Shown here one piece after another: positions 1 through 9,553 of a DNA stretch of 64,000 bases. The stretch comes from Nageia nagi. Its lineage: Eukaryota > Pinophyta. The stretch spans positions 34,844,001 through 34,908,000 of the forward strand of contig JBITNC010000001.1 of NCBI GenBank assembly GCA_050084985.1. Direction: 5' to 3'. The notes beneath the pieces are model-generated. The model had not been told where the DNA came from and made no database searches. It saw only the letters and a list, made by a program, of their open reading frames with translations. The position numbers and the translations under genes were made by a program. Position 1 is the stretch's first letter; the number at the start of each line of letters is the position of its first letter.

Positions 1-53
1 CTATGTATGTGATGATTCTTTTAAGGCTATAAGCTTAAAGAATTTATAAATCA
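1..53 (+). repeat. Direct repeat flanking the first chromovirus, left copy
   Basis: Nearly the same ~50 bases occur here and at 5774-5822, with a few substitutions and one indel. The two copies bracket the 5.7-kb chromovirus remnant. The copy at 5774 runs directly into Tat RNase H coding sequence; this copy runs into the chromovirus leader. It is far longer than an integrase target duplication, so a local duplication or template-switch repair is more likely. Confidence 0.7.
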
Positions 54-354
54 AGTGATATTAGATAATATATTTGATTTGAAACTATGGATGCAAGGGA
101 GAAGGATTCAGAACCTTGATTTGTTTTCTAAAGATATTGAGATTGGAAGGAAAATTATATTCAATGGATAATATCCCTAAAGAGAAGTCTCCTCATGCTC
201 GCCAATCTGATAATGATGACTTTCCAAGGAGATTTACAAAAATAAAAGCCATGTTGTCTAGATTCATTGACTTGATGGCTAGACAAACCCATGTCAAGGA
301 AAAACTACATGGATGAAGAAAAGATAGTAGTCAATCATCATTAACTCCACTACC

Positions 355-900
355 ACCAATAAATCCTTTTCCATTCAAGATAGAGACCAAGGTATAAATT
401 CCAAATTTTGGAGGAGAGTTGAAGGAAAAATAACTAGAAGTATACTTCCAAGTGTAAAATGTGATTGAAGACACAAAAAAGATCTCATTTACAAGAATAA
501 AGTTAGGTGGACATGCTCTAATGTTTTAGGAAGCTTATAATTATTACCTAAGCATGAAAACTAACTACCTATTGCATCATGGGAAGAATTGAAGAAGTTG
601 TTGAAGGAAAAATTATACCCCTTGGGGCACCATAAGAAATAAATGATAAAATAGCAATTCTTGTGACAACAAAGATGCTAAACTATCCAAGAATATACCA
701 TAGAATTCTAGAAACAAGTTATTAAAATGAAAATTTCTCTTAAGGATCCTAGTGTGTTGATAAAATATGTTGAAGTCTTTCATTCTCATTTACAAAAAAC
801 TATAATATTATTTGACCCTACTGACCTTGACATAGTTTTTGTGCAAGTAGAATACCTAGAGGAAGATGGGAAACATAGGAGGCAATTTGAGAACTCCAAA
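355..900 (+). pseudogene. gag: Chromovirus gag remnant
   Basis: The translation shows a Retrotrans_gag-like core: PNFGGEL, then KISFTRIKLGGHALMF, then a region ending in a REFENSK-like basic tail when shifts are allowed. The order 'inhibit a small acidic helix, LGGHAL-W, then coiled region' is typical of the capsid part of Ty3/gypsy Gag. Several stops break it (for example in the ELKEK*LEV context). A short open stretch at 116-316 lies upstream and may be the Gag N-terminus. Gag would form the cytoplasmic virus-like particle; this copy cannot. Confidence 0.65.
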
Positions 901-984
901 TGAGCAAGCCATAATGAACAATAAGAGAAATTAAAATCCCAAGGTAAGGAAAAAAAGAAACAATAAGAAGAATACTACCACTAC

Positions 985-1327
985 CACAAAACCTGGTAAG
1001 CATTGTTCTCATTGTGACAAGAATGGATATGTTATTGATGATTATTTGGATGTCCATATAGATAAGAAGGATAAAGCATTGGTTGCAAGGAAGGAAAAGA
1101 GAAAGGGCAAGAAGGTAGACACAACTAAAAAACAAGAGATAGTAAATGATATTTTTGACGTGGATAATGAAATAACCTATGCCATAGCCCAAATAAAAGT
1201 TGGTGCAAGTGAGAATAATCAAGGAAAAAAACTATTTCATGTCATGATTCAAGCTAAGAAAAATTATATAGATGCCCTTTTTGACCTTGGCTCTCAAGCT
1301 AATCTCATCTCAAGTCTAGGTGAATAG
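985..1327 (+). pseudogene. Zinc-knuckle remnant and aspartic protease start
   Basis: At about 1000-1050 the translation gives C-S-H-C-D-K-N-G-Y followed by D-D-Y, a CCHC knuckle in which the His and last Cys both became Tyr (C-to-T/G-to-A type changes). A 93-codon open stretch (1046-1327) then has a lysine-rich linker and the motif ALFDLGSQANLIS, which matches the retropepsin D-S-G-S-x-x-N active-site region with the first Ser replaced by Leu. The protease would cut Gag-Pol. The frame closes with a stop at 1325-1327. Confidence 0.7.
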
Positions 1328-1799
1328 GTTGAAGTTGGACATTTTTCTTCACCCATAGACTACATATATTTTAGGATGGATAAGAAATGATACAAGTATG
1401 CAAAGGATCCAATAATATAAGCTAAATTTTACCATAAGTAAGAAATTTATTAATCAAGTAATCATAGATGTGGTCCCTCTTGATATCTATATTGTTGTTT
1501 TTCATAATCCATATTTTTTGGGATAGAGATGGAATCTATTTCAAGAAATTGAACCAATATCAAATTATAAAATATGGTGTGAATAAGTATATAATCAATG
1601 CTCATAAAAGTAGGAACAACATGGAGTTATTTATATACAACTAGGCCAAGAAAATAATTAGTGTTAGCAAGAGATTTATGATTGTAATGATCCTACCCAA
1701 GGAATTTTAGGGACTTAAGGAAGTGTTTAGTGTAGCAACAACATTGAGCAAGGAGGATCAACAAATATAGGTATTTTTAGAAGAATATAGTGAGTCATT

Positions 1800-2560
1800 T
1801 TACAAGCCAAAGTGACTACCATCAAAGATACCCATTCAACATGAGATCCAATTCATGTCAGATGCTACTCTTCCAAACATTACAATGTATAGATAGTCCA
1901 AAATAGAGGAGGTAAGGAGGTATATTTGTGAATTAATCAATCAAGGAGTGATCATACCAAGCACTTAGCCTTGTAGTTCATCCATAATCTTAGTTCCAAA
2001 GAAGGAAAAATCCTATAGGATGTTCATATACTATTGGGCATTGAATAAGATCACCATCAAGAATAGATACCCATTTCCAATAATAGATAATCTCTTAGAC
2101 TAGTTGAGAGATGCCATTTCCTTCACCAAGTTAGATCCAAGGAGTGGATATCACCAAGTATGTATCAAGGAAGAAGACATGTGGAAGAAAACTTTCAAGA
2201 CCAAATAACGGTTATTTGAATGTCTTGTACTATAATTTATACTATGTAATGCTTTGATCACCTTTATGAGAGTCATGAATGAAGCACTTCAATCTTTTGT
2301 GGATAAATTTATCATTATATTCTTGGTTTATAGCCTAATATTTATCAAAACCTAGGAGTAACTCTTAGAAAATATTTCAACAAGAGCTATGAAATCTAAA
2401 TAATTACAAAATCCTATTAAATATGAGCAAGTGTGAGTTTGGAAAGAGATGTTTGGTGTATCTAGGGCACACTTTTGGTGAAGGGAAACTAAGGATTGAT
2501 ACTAAGAAACTAAAGGTCATTTTAGACTGGCCTAGACCTTCCAATATTATTGAAACTAGG
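1800..2560 (+). pseudogene. Chromovirus reverse transcriptase remnant
   Basis: Recognisable blocks in order: LINQGVIIPST, SSIILVPKKEKSYRMF, ALNKITIKNRYPFPIID, LLD*LRDAISFTKLD, SGYHQV, KTFKTK, then a damaged palm and KCEFGKR. These are the fingers and palm of a Ty3/gypsy RT, which copies element RNA into cDNA. The LLDQL motif has TAG at 2101-2103 instead of CAG. The catalytic YVDD region near 2320 is eroded (FLVYSLIF). No single frame spans the domain. Confidence 0.85.
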
Positions 2561-2639
2561 AGCTTCTTGGGAGCAACATAATGCCTTAAAAATTTTATTG
2601 CTAATTTTTCAATTATAAAAGCCCTATTACATGATATAA

Positions 2640-3110
2640 CTAGAAAGAGGGATGGATTTTATTGGGGAAAAAAATAATAGAGTGCATTTGAATCCTTAAG
2701 GAGAAGATTGTTAATGCACCTATCTTAGCATTTCCTAATCTACAATAGTTGTTTAAGATAGAAATATATGCTAGTGAATATATAATTGGAGCAATGTTAA
2801 TGCAAGGAAGGAAACATGCATGCTATCATTCAAAAAATCTTATTGAAGTATTGAATTACCTAGTCTATGATAAGGAGCTATTTTCTCAAGTACATGCTAT
2901 AAAGAAGTAGAAGCATTATCTAGTAGGGAAAGAAACCATCATCCACACTGACCACTAACTATTATAGTACCTATAAAATTAGTTAAAATTATAATGGATG
3001 AGACATTTTAAGTGTAAAGGATTCTTACAAAAATATCATATCATCATAAACCACAAGGGGAGTACAAATAAGATTTTAGATATATTATCATGGCCACCAA
3101 TTCAAACATC
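2640..3110 (+). pseudogene. Chromovirus RNase H remnant
   Basis: After the RT connection, translation shows FWGKK..AFESLRRRL, then ASEYIIGAML, HSKNLIEVLNYLVYDKEL and KHYLVGKETIIHTDH, which is the usual Ty3/gypsy RNase H order ending in the TDH block. Stops interrupt it (for example before KHYL and within TDH-x-L). It would remove RNA from the RNA:DNA hybrid. It lies between the RT and integrase remnants of the same element. Confidence 0.8.
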
Positions 3111-3279
3111 CATTACAGGTATGAGTACTATTTTTAAAGTTTATCCTTTTATGCAAGATTCATACAAAGAATAATACTTTACTAATATAGACTTCAAAGG
3201 TGTATATTCTAAGTTGATTTATAACACCTAAAGTAGTGATGAGATTGAATATTTTATGAAGGATAAGATTTTTTATAAG

Positions 3280-4400
3280 GAAAATACCTTGTGTGTGCAT
3301 GAAGGGGAACAAGTGCAACTCATTTGGCAAGCATATACTTCTCATACATTAGGAAATTTTAGATTAGGCAAGACACTAGATAATTTGGAAATATATTTGT
3401 ACTAGCCTCATATGGATGAAAAAATTGCAAAATACATCATGGAATGTACCTTATATTGTATAAGTAAGCCTAACAATAGTAAGTTGGGGTTGTATCATCC
3501 TTTGCTAGTTCTTGACAGACCCTGGGAGAGCATCTCCATGGAACTTATGGGTGGTTTACCTCTAATCAAGAGGGAAAATGGTTACCTATTTTATGTTGTT
3601 AATAGTTTTAGTAAGATGTGTGTACTAATTCCATGTGAGAAGATAATTACCAAAAAAAATGGTACTCTTTTCTTTTATCATGTGTGGATACATTTTGGTT
3701 TGCCTAGTTCTATCATATGATATAGAGATATTAATTTTTGGGTATGTTTTGGATGACCTTGTGGGAGAATATGGATACCAAGTTAAAGAGAAGCATGGCT
3801 TTTCATCCTCAGATTGATGGAAAACCTAACGTAGTAAATTATACTATTATTACTTTTCTTAGGGGTTATTGCAACAAGAATCTAAAGTTTTGGGATGAGA
3901 ACCTAACCTATATTCAACACTCTTATAATAGAGACATCTACATAAGAATTTATTTAAAACATACTATGAGTACCTTGTATTTTCACCTTTTGACTGTATG
4001 TTTGGGTAGATTCATGGATTTAGAGAAACATTGGAGAAGGAGTAGAAACAAGCTGTGAAGTTCATAGATAATATTAAACTTGTCCATCTTAAGTTGAAGG
4101 ACCAACTTGAATCAAGTTAAGAAAATTATAAAATGAGACATGATAAGCACCATACTAATCATAAGTTCCAAGTGAGTGATCAAGTTTGGTTACATATTAG
4201 TAAAGACTAACTAGAAGAACCTCCCAAGAAGTTAAGGCCTATTTGGTATGGACCTTTCAAAATTCTAGAGTAAATTGGGGAGAATGCCTTTAAACTAGAT
4301 CTACCTATGTTCATGAAACTATACTCACTTATAAATGTAGAACACCTCAAATTATATGAGTCATCAATGATAACTAAGAATGAAGAAGTAGCGGGTATGG
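3280..4400 (+). pseudogene. Chromovirus integrase remnant
   Basis: A damaged zinc-binding region precedes two open stretches. The first (3412-3720) contains LGLYHPLLVLDRPWESISME and then GYLFYVVNSFSKMC, the start of the catalytic core. The second (3738-4058) contains FHPQIDGKPNVVN, the usual HPQTDGQTE-like block with the catalytic Glu position changed. From about 4130 the C-terminal part reads HTNHKFQVSDQVWLHISKD and PIWYGPFKILE, the GPY/F module. The enzyme would insert cDNA into the host genome. Frames shift between blocks. Confidence 0.85.
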
Positions 4401-4424
4401 TGATACCATTTGTTGAATATCTAG

Positions 4425-4605
4425 AACCTAATACAATGGATGAACTAAAGGAGGATTATATTTTGTAGAAGAAGATAAGGCATACTAAAAGTGGTTAAAT
4501 AAAGACTTGGCTTGTGGGAAGGAAAGGATAACTTCCTAAGGTAGCAAAATGGTACAACTAAATTAAGGTTGAGGAAAAGAGGGAATCCTTGTATTGGAGA
4601 TCTAG
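4425..4605 (+). pseudogene. Chromodomain-like integrase tail
   Basis: Past the GPY/F module the translation gives an ILxxKIRHTKSG, IKTWLVGRKG and VAKWYN series. This resembles the chromovirus chromodomain core, in which a basic strand is followed by 'LVKW-x-G' and a Trp-containing helix. Chromodomains of this group target integration to heterochromatin marks. Two stops lie inside. The identification rests on order and the LV-W-x-G pattern only. Confidence 0.55.
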
Positions 4606-4974
4606 AGATCTAGTTTCACTTGGAATTCAAATCAAATATTTCCATGGTGAATATTTAATCTATGTGTTCTTTGAATAATTTGATAAATTTACTTGGAAAA
4701 GAGGTAATCCTTGAATTGGATAAGAGTCTTATAAAATTTTAAGTAGTGTAAATAATATTTAAAGGTTATACATATCAGATAGATCATAAATAAGAGTTGA
4801 ACTAGGAGATCATATTAGCCTAGCACTTGGTATTACAATTCTACAATGCAACTAACACCTTGGAGCTAATGAAACAAATGGTGGATAACTTAAAACCTAC
4901 CATGCTTGTCTTTGTATTTTTATACTATGGCTATTACTTCTCTATCATACAATAGCAATGGGATGTTTAACAAC

Positions 4975-5620
4975 TAAAAGGAGGTTTGATGATGTCAACT
5001 CGATGCCTAACCTTTCTTTTTTATATTATAGTTGGTATTTTCAAGATGATGATCTAGAGGTGGATAGCTTGGTACCTGATACTAGATTTTTACACTATGA
5101 CTAACCCTTATGATTATGTCAATACCCAACCAAAGATATTAGGCACCAACTTGTAAAGTGAGCACCCAATGATACTTTTGGACTCTCAAATAATTTAGAA
5201 TCCTACTAGCAAGATTGTTAGCCACCCAAATACATCCACTTAGTAGTTGATAAGAAATATGAGAGTGTGGAAGGAGATAAATCATTGGATGATATGGTTC
5301 ACCATCAGATGTAGAAGTTTTAATAACTTGGGTAATGGTTAAATTGCTAGTACAAGGTGGGGAATCGAAATACCATAGAGGTGTTTCACAAAAATGAAGT
5401 TTGGGAGGTATAAGAGATGGTACGGAGATATCAAAAGGCATAAAATATATTGAGATCTATATCATCAAGGCTTGAGATATGATTACTTGTAAAAGGATTT
5501 ATCCTTGTATTAAGGACATGAATAAGGGATTCATTCTCATTGTAATCAAATTCCATAGTAATCGATAGACTTGAAGATTGTAGTTATCGAGGATGTACTC
5601 TCATAATGAGAGGTACCTCA
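4975..5620 (+). repeat. Candidate 3' LTR of the chromovirus with purine tract
   Basis: A purine-rich AAAAGGAGG stretch at 4976-4984 is followed by TTTGATGATGTC, a plausible PPT and LTR start (TG at 4987). A CA at about 5619 just before the AT microsatellite could be its end. There is no 5' LTR in the window to compare with, so both boundaries are inferred. Confidence 0.35.
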
Positions 5621-5623
5621 TTA

Positions 5624-5628
<5 letters not shown>

Positions 5629-5672
<44 letters not shown>
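5629..5672. repeat. (AT)n microsatellite
   Basis: About 22 uninterrupted AT units. It lies between the putative chromovirus 3' end and the right copy of the flanking direct repeat. Confidence 0.97.
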
Positions 5673-5675
<3 letters not shown>

Positions 5676-5773
5676 GATTATTATGTAATGATTGTTTGTA
5701 TTCTTGTTCATAATTTACAATAGAATGAACATATAACATACATGAAATTCTTAATTTATTGCTAAATTAATAA

Positions 5774-5822
5774 GTATGTATGTGATGATTATTTTAAGGC
5801 TATAAGCTTAAAGAATTATAAA
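5774..5822 (+). repeat. Direct repeat flanking the first chromovirus, right copy
   Basis: Matches 1-53 almost base for base. It merges into the Tat RNase H sequence, where the frame reading YKSALDNIK begins. Confidence 0.7.
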
Positions 5823-6110
5823 TCAGCTTTGGACAACATTAAGATGTATCTTTCTAATGATCCTATTTTAGATCCTTATAATTTGAAAATGAATTTATTG
5901 CCTTATATTTTAGTTACACTAAGTGCATTAGGGGCAATGCATGCTAAAAAATATGATTAAGGTAAAGAAAGAGTTATATATTACATTAGAAAAATTTGTA
6001 TTGATTATGAAATAGGATATACGCCTATCAAGAAGAAGTATTTTTATATTATTTTTTACAATAGAAAAACTTAGAGATTATATGATTGGAAATACCACAT
6101 ATTTTATAGC
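5816..6110 (+). pseudogene. Tat-type RNase H remnant (left part of split Tat element)
   Basis: The frame from 5816 reads YKSALDNIKMYLSNDPILDP, then LPYILVTLSALGAMHAKK, GKERVIYYIRKICIDYE and GYTPIKKKYFYIIF. This is the RNase H region that follows RT in plant Ty3/gypsy elements (conserved GKERAIYYLS and YTPIEK blocks). RT itself is not present to the left because the direct repeat and chromovirus intervene. Confidence 0.8.
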
Positions 6111-6259
6111 TTAGGATGATCCTTTAATATATCTAATATCAAAATCATATATTCCATAGTGTAGAAAAAATTCCATACATGAAACAAATATTCCATAGTG
6201 TAGAAAAAATTTCCTAATGAGTTAGGCATCAAAATGTTAGGTGTCCCCCCTAACCCTAA

Positions 6260-6720
6260 TTTCCCATAGGTGTTCATGGGATTTGTTGATGATAAAGAAT
6301 GCAAACTATTTTTTGATGGATCAAAATGTATGAAAGGGGTTAGTCCAAGAATTATTTTTATTAATACTCATGGTGATGTGATTCCTATTTCATAAAGATT
6401 GCATTTTTATTATACTAACAATGTGGTTGAATATGAATCTATGATTTTAGGTTTAAAGATACCTACATACTCTTGAAAGTGCAATAGATAAAGAACTTAT
6501 GTGATTCTTAATTGTGGGAAAATAAGTCAATGATGTATAAAATATTAAATATTCTAAATTGAAACCATATAAGGAAATGGTCATGTACATTATTATGTAT
6601 TTTTAGGAATATTATATTGAGAACATCCCAAGAGGTAATAATAGGTATGATGATGCTCTGGCTAGTGTTGCTTATCTTGTTCCTATTGATATTGAAGATG
6701 AAGAAACTATCCTTAAAATT
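6260..6720 (+). pseudogene. Second (archaeal-type) RNase H remnant
   Basis: The translation runs FVDDKECKLFFDGSK, GVSPRIIFINTHGDVI, FYYTNNVVEYESMILGLK and later IPRGNNRYDDALASVAYL. The D-G-S, T-N-N-x-V-E-Y-E and N-R-x-D-A-L-A series marks the extra RNase H of the Tat lineage, which sits between the normal RNase H and integrase. Several in-frame stops mark it as dead. Confidence 0.8.
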
Positions 6721-6999
6721 AAGAAGTTAGGTAAAACATCTTATAAATATATTGTTGCTAATTTTGTTGAAGATTGTTATTCTTTTTCTATTTGCATTAA
6801 TGCCTATGAATGGTATAAGGATATTTTTGATTATGTAAAGAATGGGGTAGTACCTAGTGATTTTGATTATAATGCAAGAATTAGGCTTAAAATGTTTGCT
6901 TGAAAATATGTTATCATAGGTGTTTATATATATATAGAAGAACTTTCTAGGTTGCTCTTATTAGATGTTTAATGAGAAATGAAGTGCAAATAGCTCTTC

Positions 7000-7766
7000 A
7001 CTAAGCTCATGATAGTGAGTGTGGGGGTCATTTTAATACTAAATTGATTTATCAAAAATTGGTTAGATTAGGTTATTATTAGCCTTTTATGCTTGAAGAT
7101 TATGAATTTCATATAAATAAGTGTGAACAATGTTAAAACAATGCAAAACTTCAACCTTCACCTTCACATGAATTCCACTCCATTATTTCTCCTTGGCCTT
7201 TCTCTATTTGGGAACTTGATTTTATTGGTAAGATTAATCATGTTTCTATATATGATCATAAGTTTATTATAAATTCTATGAAATACTTTACAAAATGGGT
7301 GGAAACTATTCTGATGAAATTGGAAAAAGGTGGTAAGATTATTGATTTTCTTATTGAATATATTATTTCTAGATATGGTGTTCCCTCTAAATTATATATG
7401 GATAATGGTCATAGTTTTAGAGGTAATGAAGTGAAAGAGTTTGTGACAAATATTACACTTATAAAAAAAAATTATTATCCTCAAATTAATGATCAATATG
7501 AAACTTTTAATAATACTATAAAGAATATCTTGTATACAATTGTTACAAAACCTAGTAAAGATTGGCATGAACAATTACCTTATGCTTTGTGGGCTTATAC
7601 AAAAAGTATAAGAACTATTGTTGGGGTAACTCCTTATTCTCTAATGTATGGAGATGATATTATTGTTCCATTAGAATTAAATATTATTTAAGGGTTTCTT
7701 TGGATGGTTTTATTCTAGATGAAGATAAGAGAAAAGCAAGATTATAATAATTAGAAGGTTTAGATA
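7000..7766 (+). pseudogene. Tat integrase, zinc-binding domain and catalytic core
   Basis: From about 7000 the frame shows HDSECGGHFNTKLIYQKLV and CEQC, a damaged HHCC domain. SPWPFSIWELDFIGKI and a 137-codon open stretch (7278-7691) follow with YFTKWVE, DNGHSFRGNEVKEF and PYALWAYTKSIRT, the core of a Tat integrase. DEDKRKARL and LEGLD follow up to 7766, where similarity stops abruptly. The next expected residues, beginning QERVNTLKHLRVYQ, are found at 43,077. The long intact stretch suggests less decay than its neighbours. Confidence 0.85.
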
Positions 7767-7953
7767 TAGTGACCCAACCAATTACACTTGATATGACCTA
7801 GATACACTCAAGGAAATTGAATTGAATTTAAGATGATTTATGTGATGAGATGAATTATGAATGTACATGTATGATATTATTATCGATTTGATGCTAGCTT
7901 TGATGTTTTTTGATATAGGTAATAGGTTGAATAAGTGTGGGAGTCATATTAGA
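7767..7953. other. Left end of the 35-kb insert, unassigned
   Basis: This separates the break in the Tat integrase from the young copia element. I see no coding similarity or LTR partner. It is the left flank of the large block that interrupts the Tat element. Confidence 0.4.
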
Positions 7954-7958
7954 GATCC
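7954..7958 (+). repeat. Target-site duplication GATCC (left)
   Basis: GATCC directly precedes the 5' LTR and recurs at 11766-11770 directly after the 3' LTR, which fixes both ends of the copia element. Confidence 0.95.
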
Positions 7959-8275
7959 TGATGGAAGTAATTCTAACATAATTCCTAAGTCCTAAGTTAT
8001 TAGGATTAATTAATTAGGATTAAATTATTTCTTAAAGTATTAATATTAGCTTGTGAGGAATATTTGGTCTATGTTGACCATATTCCATACTTAGCCTATT
8101 TGTTAGGTTAGGCATCATTTTTTATCTTTTAGTTCATGTAGGTGTACTAATTGTATTATTTGTTATGGGTTGAGAATATTATCCTCAACTTCTTATCTTG
8201 TCTTGTAATGGCTTTCTTAAGCCTATATATGTAACTCATTTTGATGAATAATCAAGAACATTTTTGGTTCTCTCA
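7959..8275 (+). repeat. 5' LTR of the young copia element
   Basis: Begins TGATGGAAG (the 3' copy begins TGTTGGAAG) and ends GGTTCTCTCA. It includes 'cctatatatgta' at about 8222-8233, a plausible TATA region about 45 bp before the LTR end. Partner at 11448-11765. Confidence 0.95.
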
Positions 8276-8277
8276 AT

Positions 8278-8289
8278 TGGTATCAGAGC
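8278..8289 (+). promoter_or_regulatory. Primer-binding site, initiator tRNA-Met
   Basis: TGGTATCAGAGC, two bases after the LTR. It is complementary to the 3' end of plant initiator tRNA-Met and is the standard copia primer site. Confidence 0.95.
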
Positions 8290-8368
8290 TGAATCAATCA
8301 TAGGGTTAGAGTGGGTGAAGTCTTGAAGGATCTTATCAAGCTCCTCAAGGACTATCATCAGAATTATT

Positions 8369-8438
8369 GAGCTTGTGGATGCATTGCAAAGAATTTATCA
8401 AATGAGCTTGTGGATGCATTGCAAAGAATTTATTAAAT
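8369..8438 (+). repeat. 35-bp tandem duplication in the leader
   Basis: Two adjacent 35-bp copies (8369-8403, 8404-8438), each starting GAGCTTGTGGATGCATTG, differ at a single base (TATCAAAT versus TATTAAAT). Confidence 0.95.
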
Positions 8439-9472
8439 TCTTGCAAGTGTGAGATCCAAAGCCTCTGGAAAAATTCTTGTTTCTATGGAAGCAAAGAGCT
8501 ACCTTAGTGTTGTGACATTCCATACCAGTCCATGTATGGAAGGAGTCTGTACAATATAAAAGGAGGTGCTATGATTGTAGCAACTTGTGAGAAGAAAAGG
8601 CATGAGAATCTGTGAAGAAACATGGATGGTGGAGAAGCATCGATGGAGTCTTGAAGGAATCATAGATCCATTCCAGTGAGGAGAGAAGAAGAAGGTTGAG
8701 TGAGGTAAAGCCAAAGACCTATGTGCTGCATTTGGTGGCCTGTGCGGAGGAGATGTGAAAGAAGCTACATGAGGTAGTTGAGAAGTGCATTCATTTCGAT
8801 GTGGAGATTGTGTAAGAAAGGAAGTGAATTAATCTATTTGGGATTACTATTTCTTATTGCATTCCATGATAATTCAAGCATAGATGGAGTTGTGTGAAGG
8901 TATTTTTAGCTCATGATGTAGCATGAGGAGAAGGTGAGCCCACACACAATAGTAAGAATCTATAGACTTGATCACCATAAGGAGATAGATCAAACTAACA
9001 AACATAGGAGATTATTGCAAGGGATGCAAACCGATCCCTCCCTATAGTGCATGTGTTGAGGATGTTGGGAAACATGAATTGATTTGGTTGGAAGACTACT
9101 ATTATTTATTACATTTGGTGAAATAGTATTGGACTACTGCAACTATTCCTTACATATGGTGAAACAATGCCAATACCTATTAAGGAAATTGAAGTAATTG
9201 GTAACCTGATTTAATCATATTTCATGAGAAGATGTCTCATTCAGTCACATAGTTGAAGATTGTGGACATCCATCAAAACTACTGCAGCTGACATATACAT
9301 GGATAAATTTTGGTCTACAGAAACTGATGCTGTGACAATTGATGAGATTGCATTCTTGTGAATACATATGTAACAAATGCCTTTAGCAAGAAAAGAAGGA
9401 GGTGCTTAAATGGCCATCTATTTTCATCTCTGTTAATATCTAACTTTGATTATAGAGAGTGAAAGATAGTGA

Positions 9473-9499
9473 GCAAAAGTAATTAAAGATTACTTTTGC
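9473..9499 (+). promoter_or_regulatory. Perfect 11-bp hairpin upstream of the ORF
   Basis: GCAAAAGTAAT, a 5-base loop TAAAG, then ATTACTTTTGC. It lies 54 bases before the ATG. Position in the gag leader suggests a possible RNA packaging or dimerisation element; that is inference. Confidence 0.6.
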
Positions 9500-9553
9500 A
9501 AAAATACTGGTGCTGAAGGTTTTCTAATTTTTTGAGACAAAAATTAAACAAAG

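Larger units (their letters stand above)
54..5620 (+). mobile_element. Degraded chromovirus (Ty3/gypsy), 5' LTR missing
   Basis: On the plus strand the order is gag, CCHC remnant, protease, reverse transcriptase, RNase H, integrase, then a chromodomain-like tail. That gene order, integrase after RT and a chromodomain at the pol end, is known for chromoviruses. Every domain carries several stops and shifts, so the element cannot make its proteins. No 5' LTR or primer site is visible: gag-like sequence starts within about 100 bp of the flanking repeat. A candidate 3' LTR begins near 4987 after a purine-rich stretch. Confidence 0.85.
8290..9553 (+). other. Long leader of the young copia element
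   Basis: About 1.26 kb separates the primer site from the ORF, long for a copia element in which gag normally follows closely. It has many short upstream ATGs, a perfect-length 35-bp tandem duplication (8369-8438) and a hairpin near the ORF. I recognise no protein. It could be element-specific packaging sequence or captured host sequence; the sequence alone does not decide. Confidence 0.6.
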
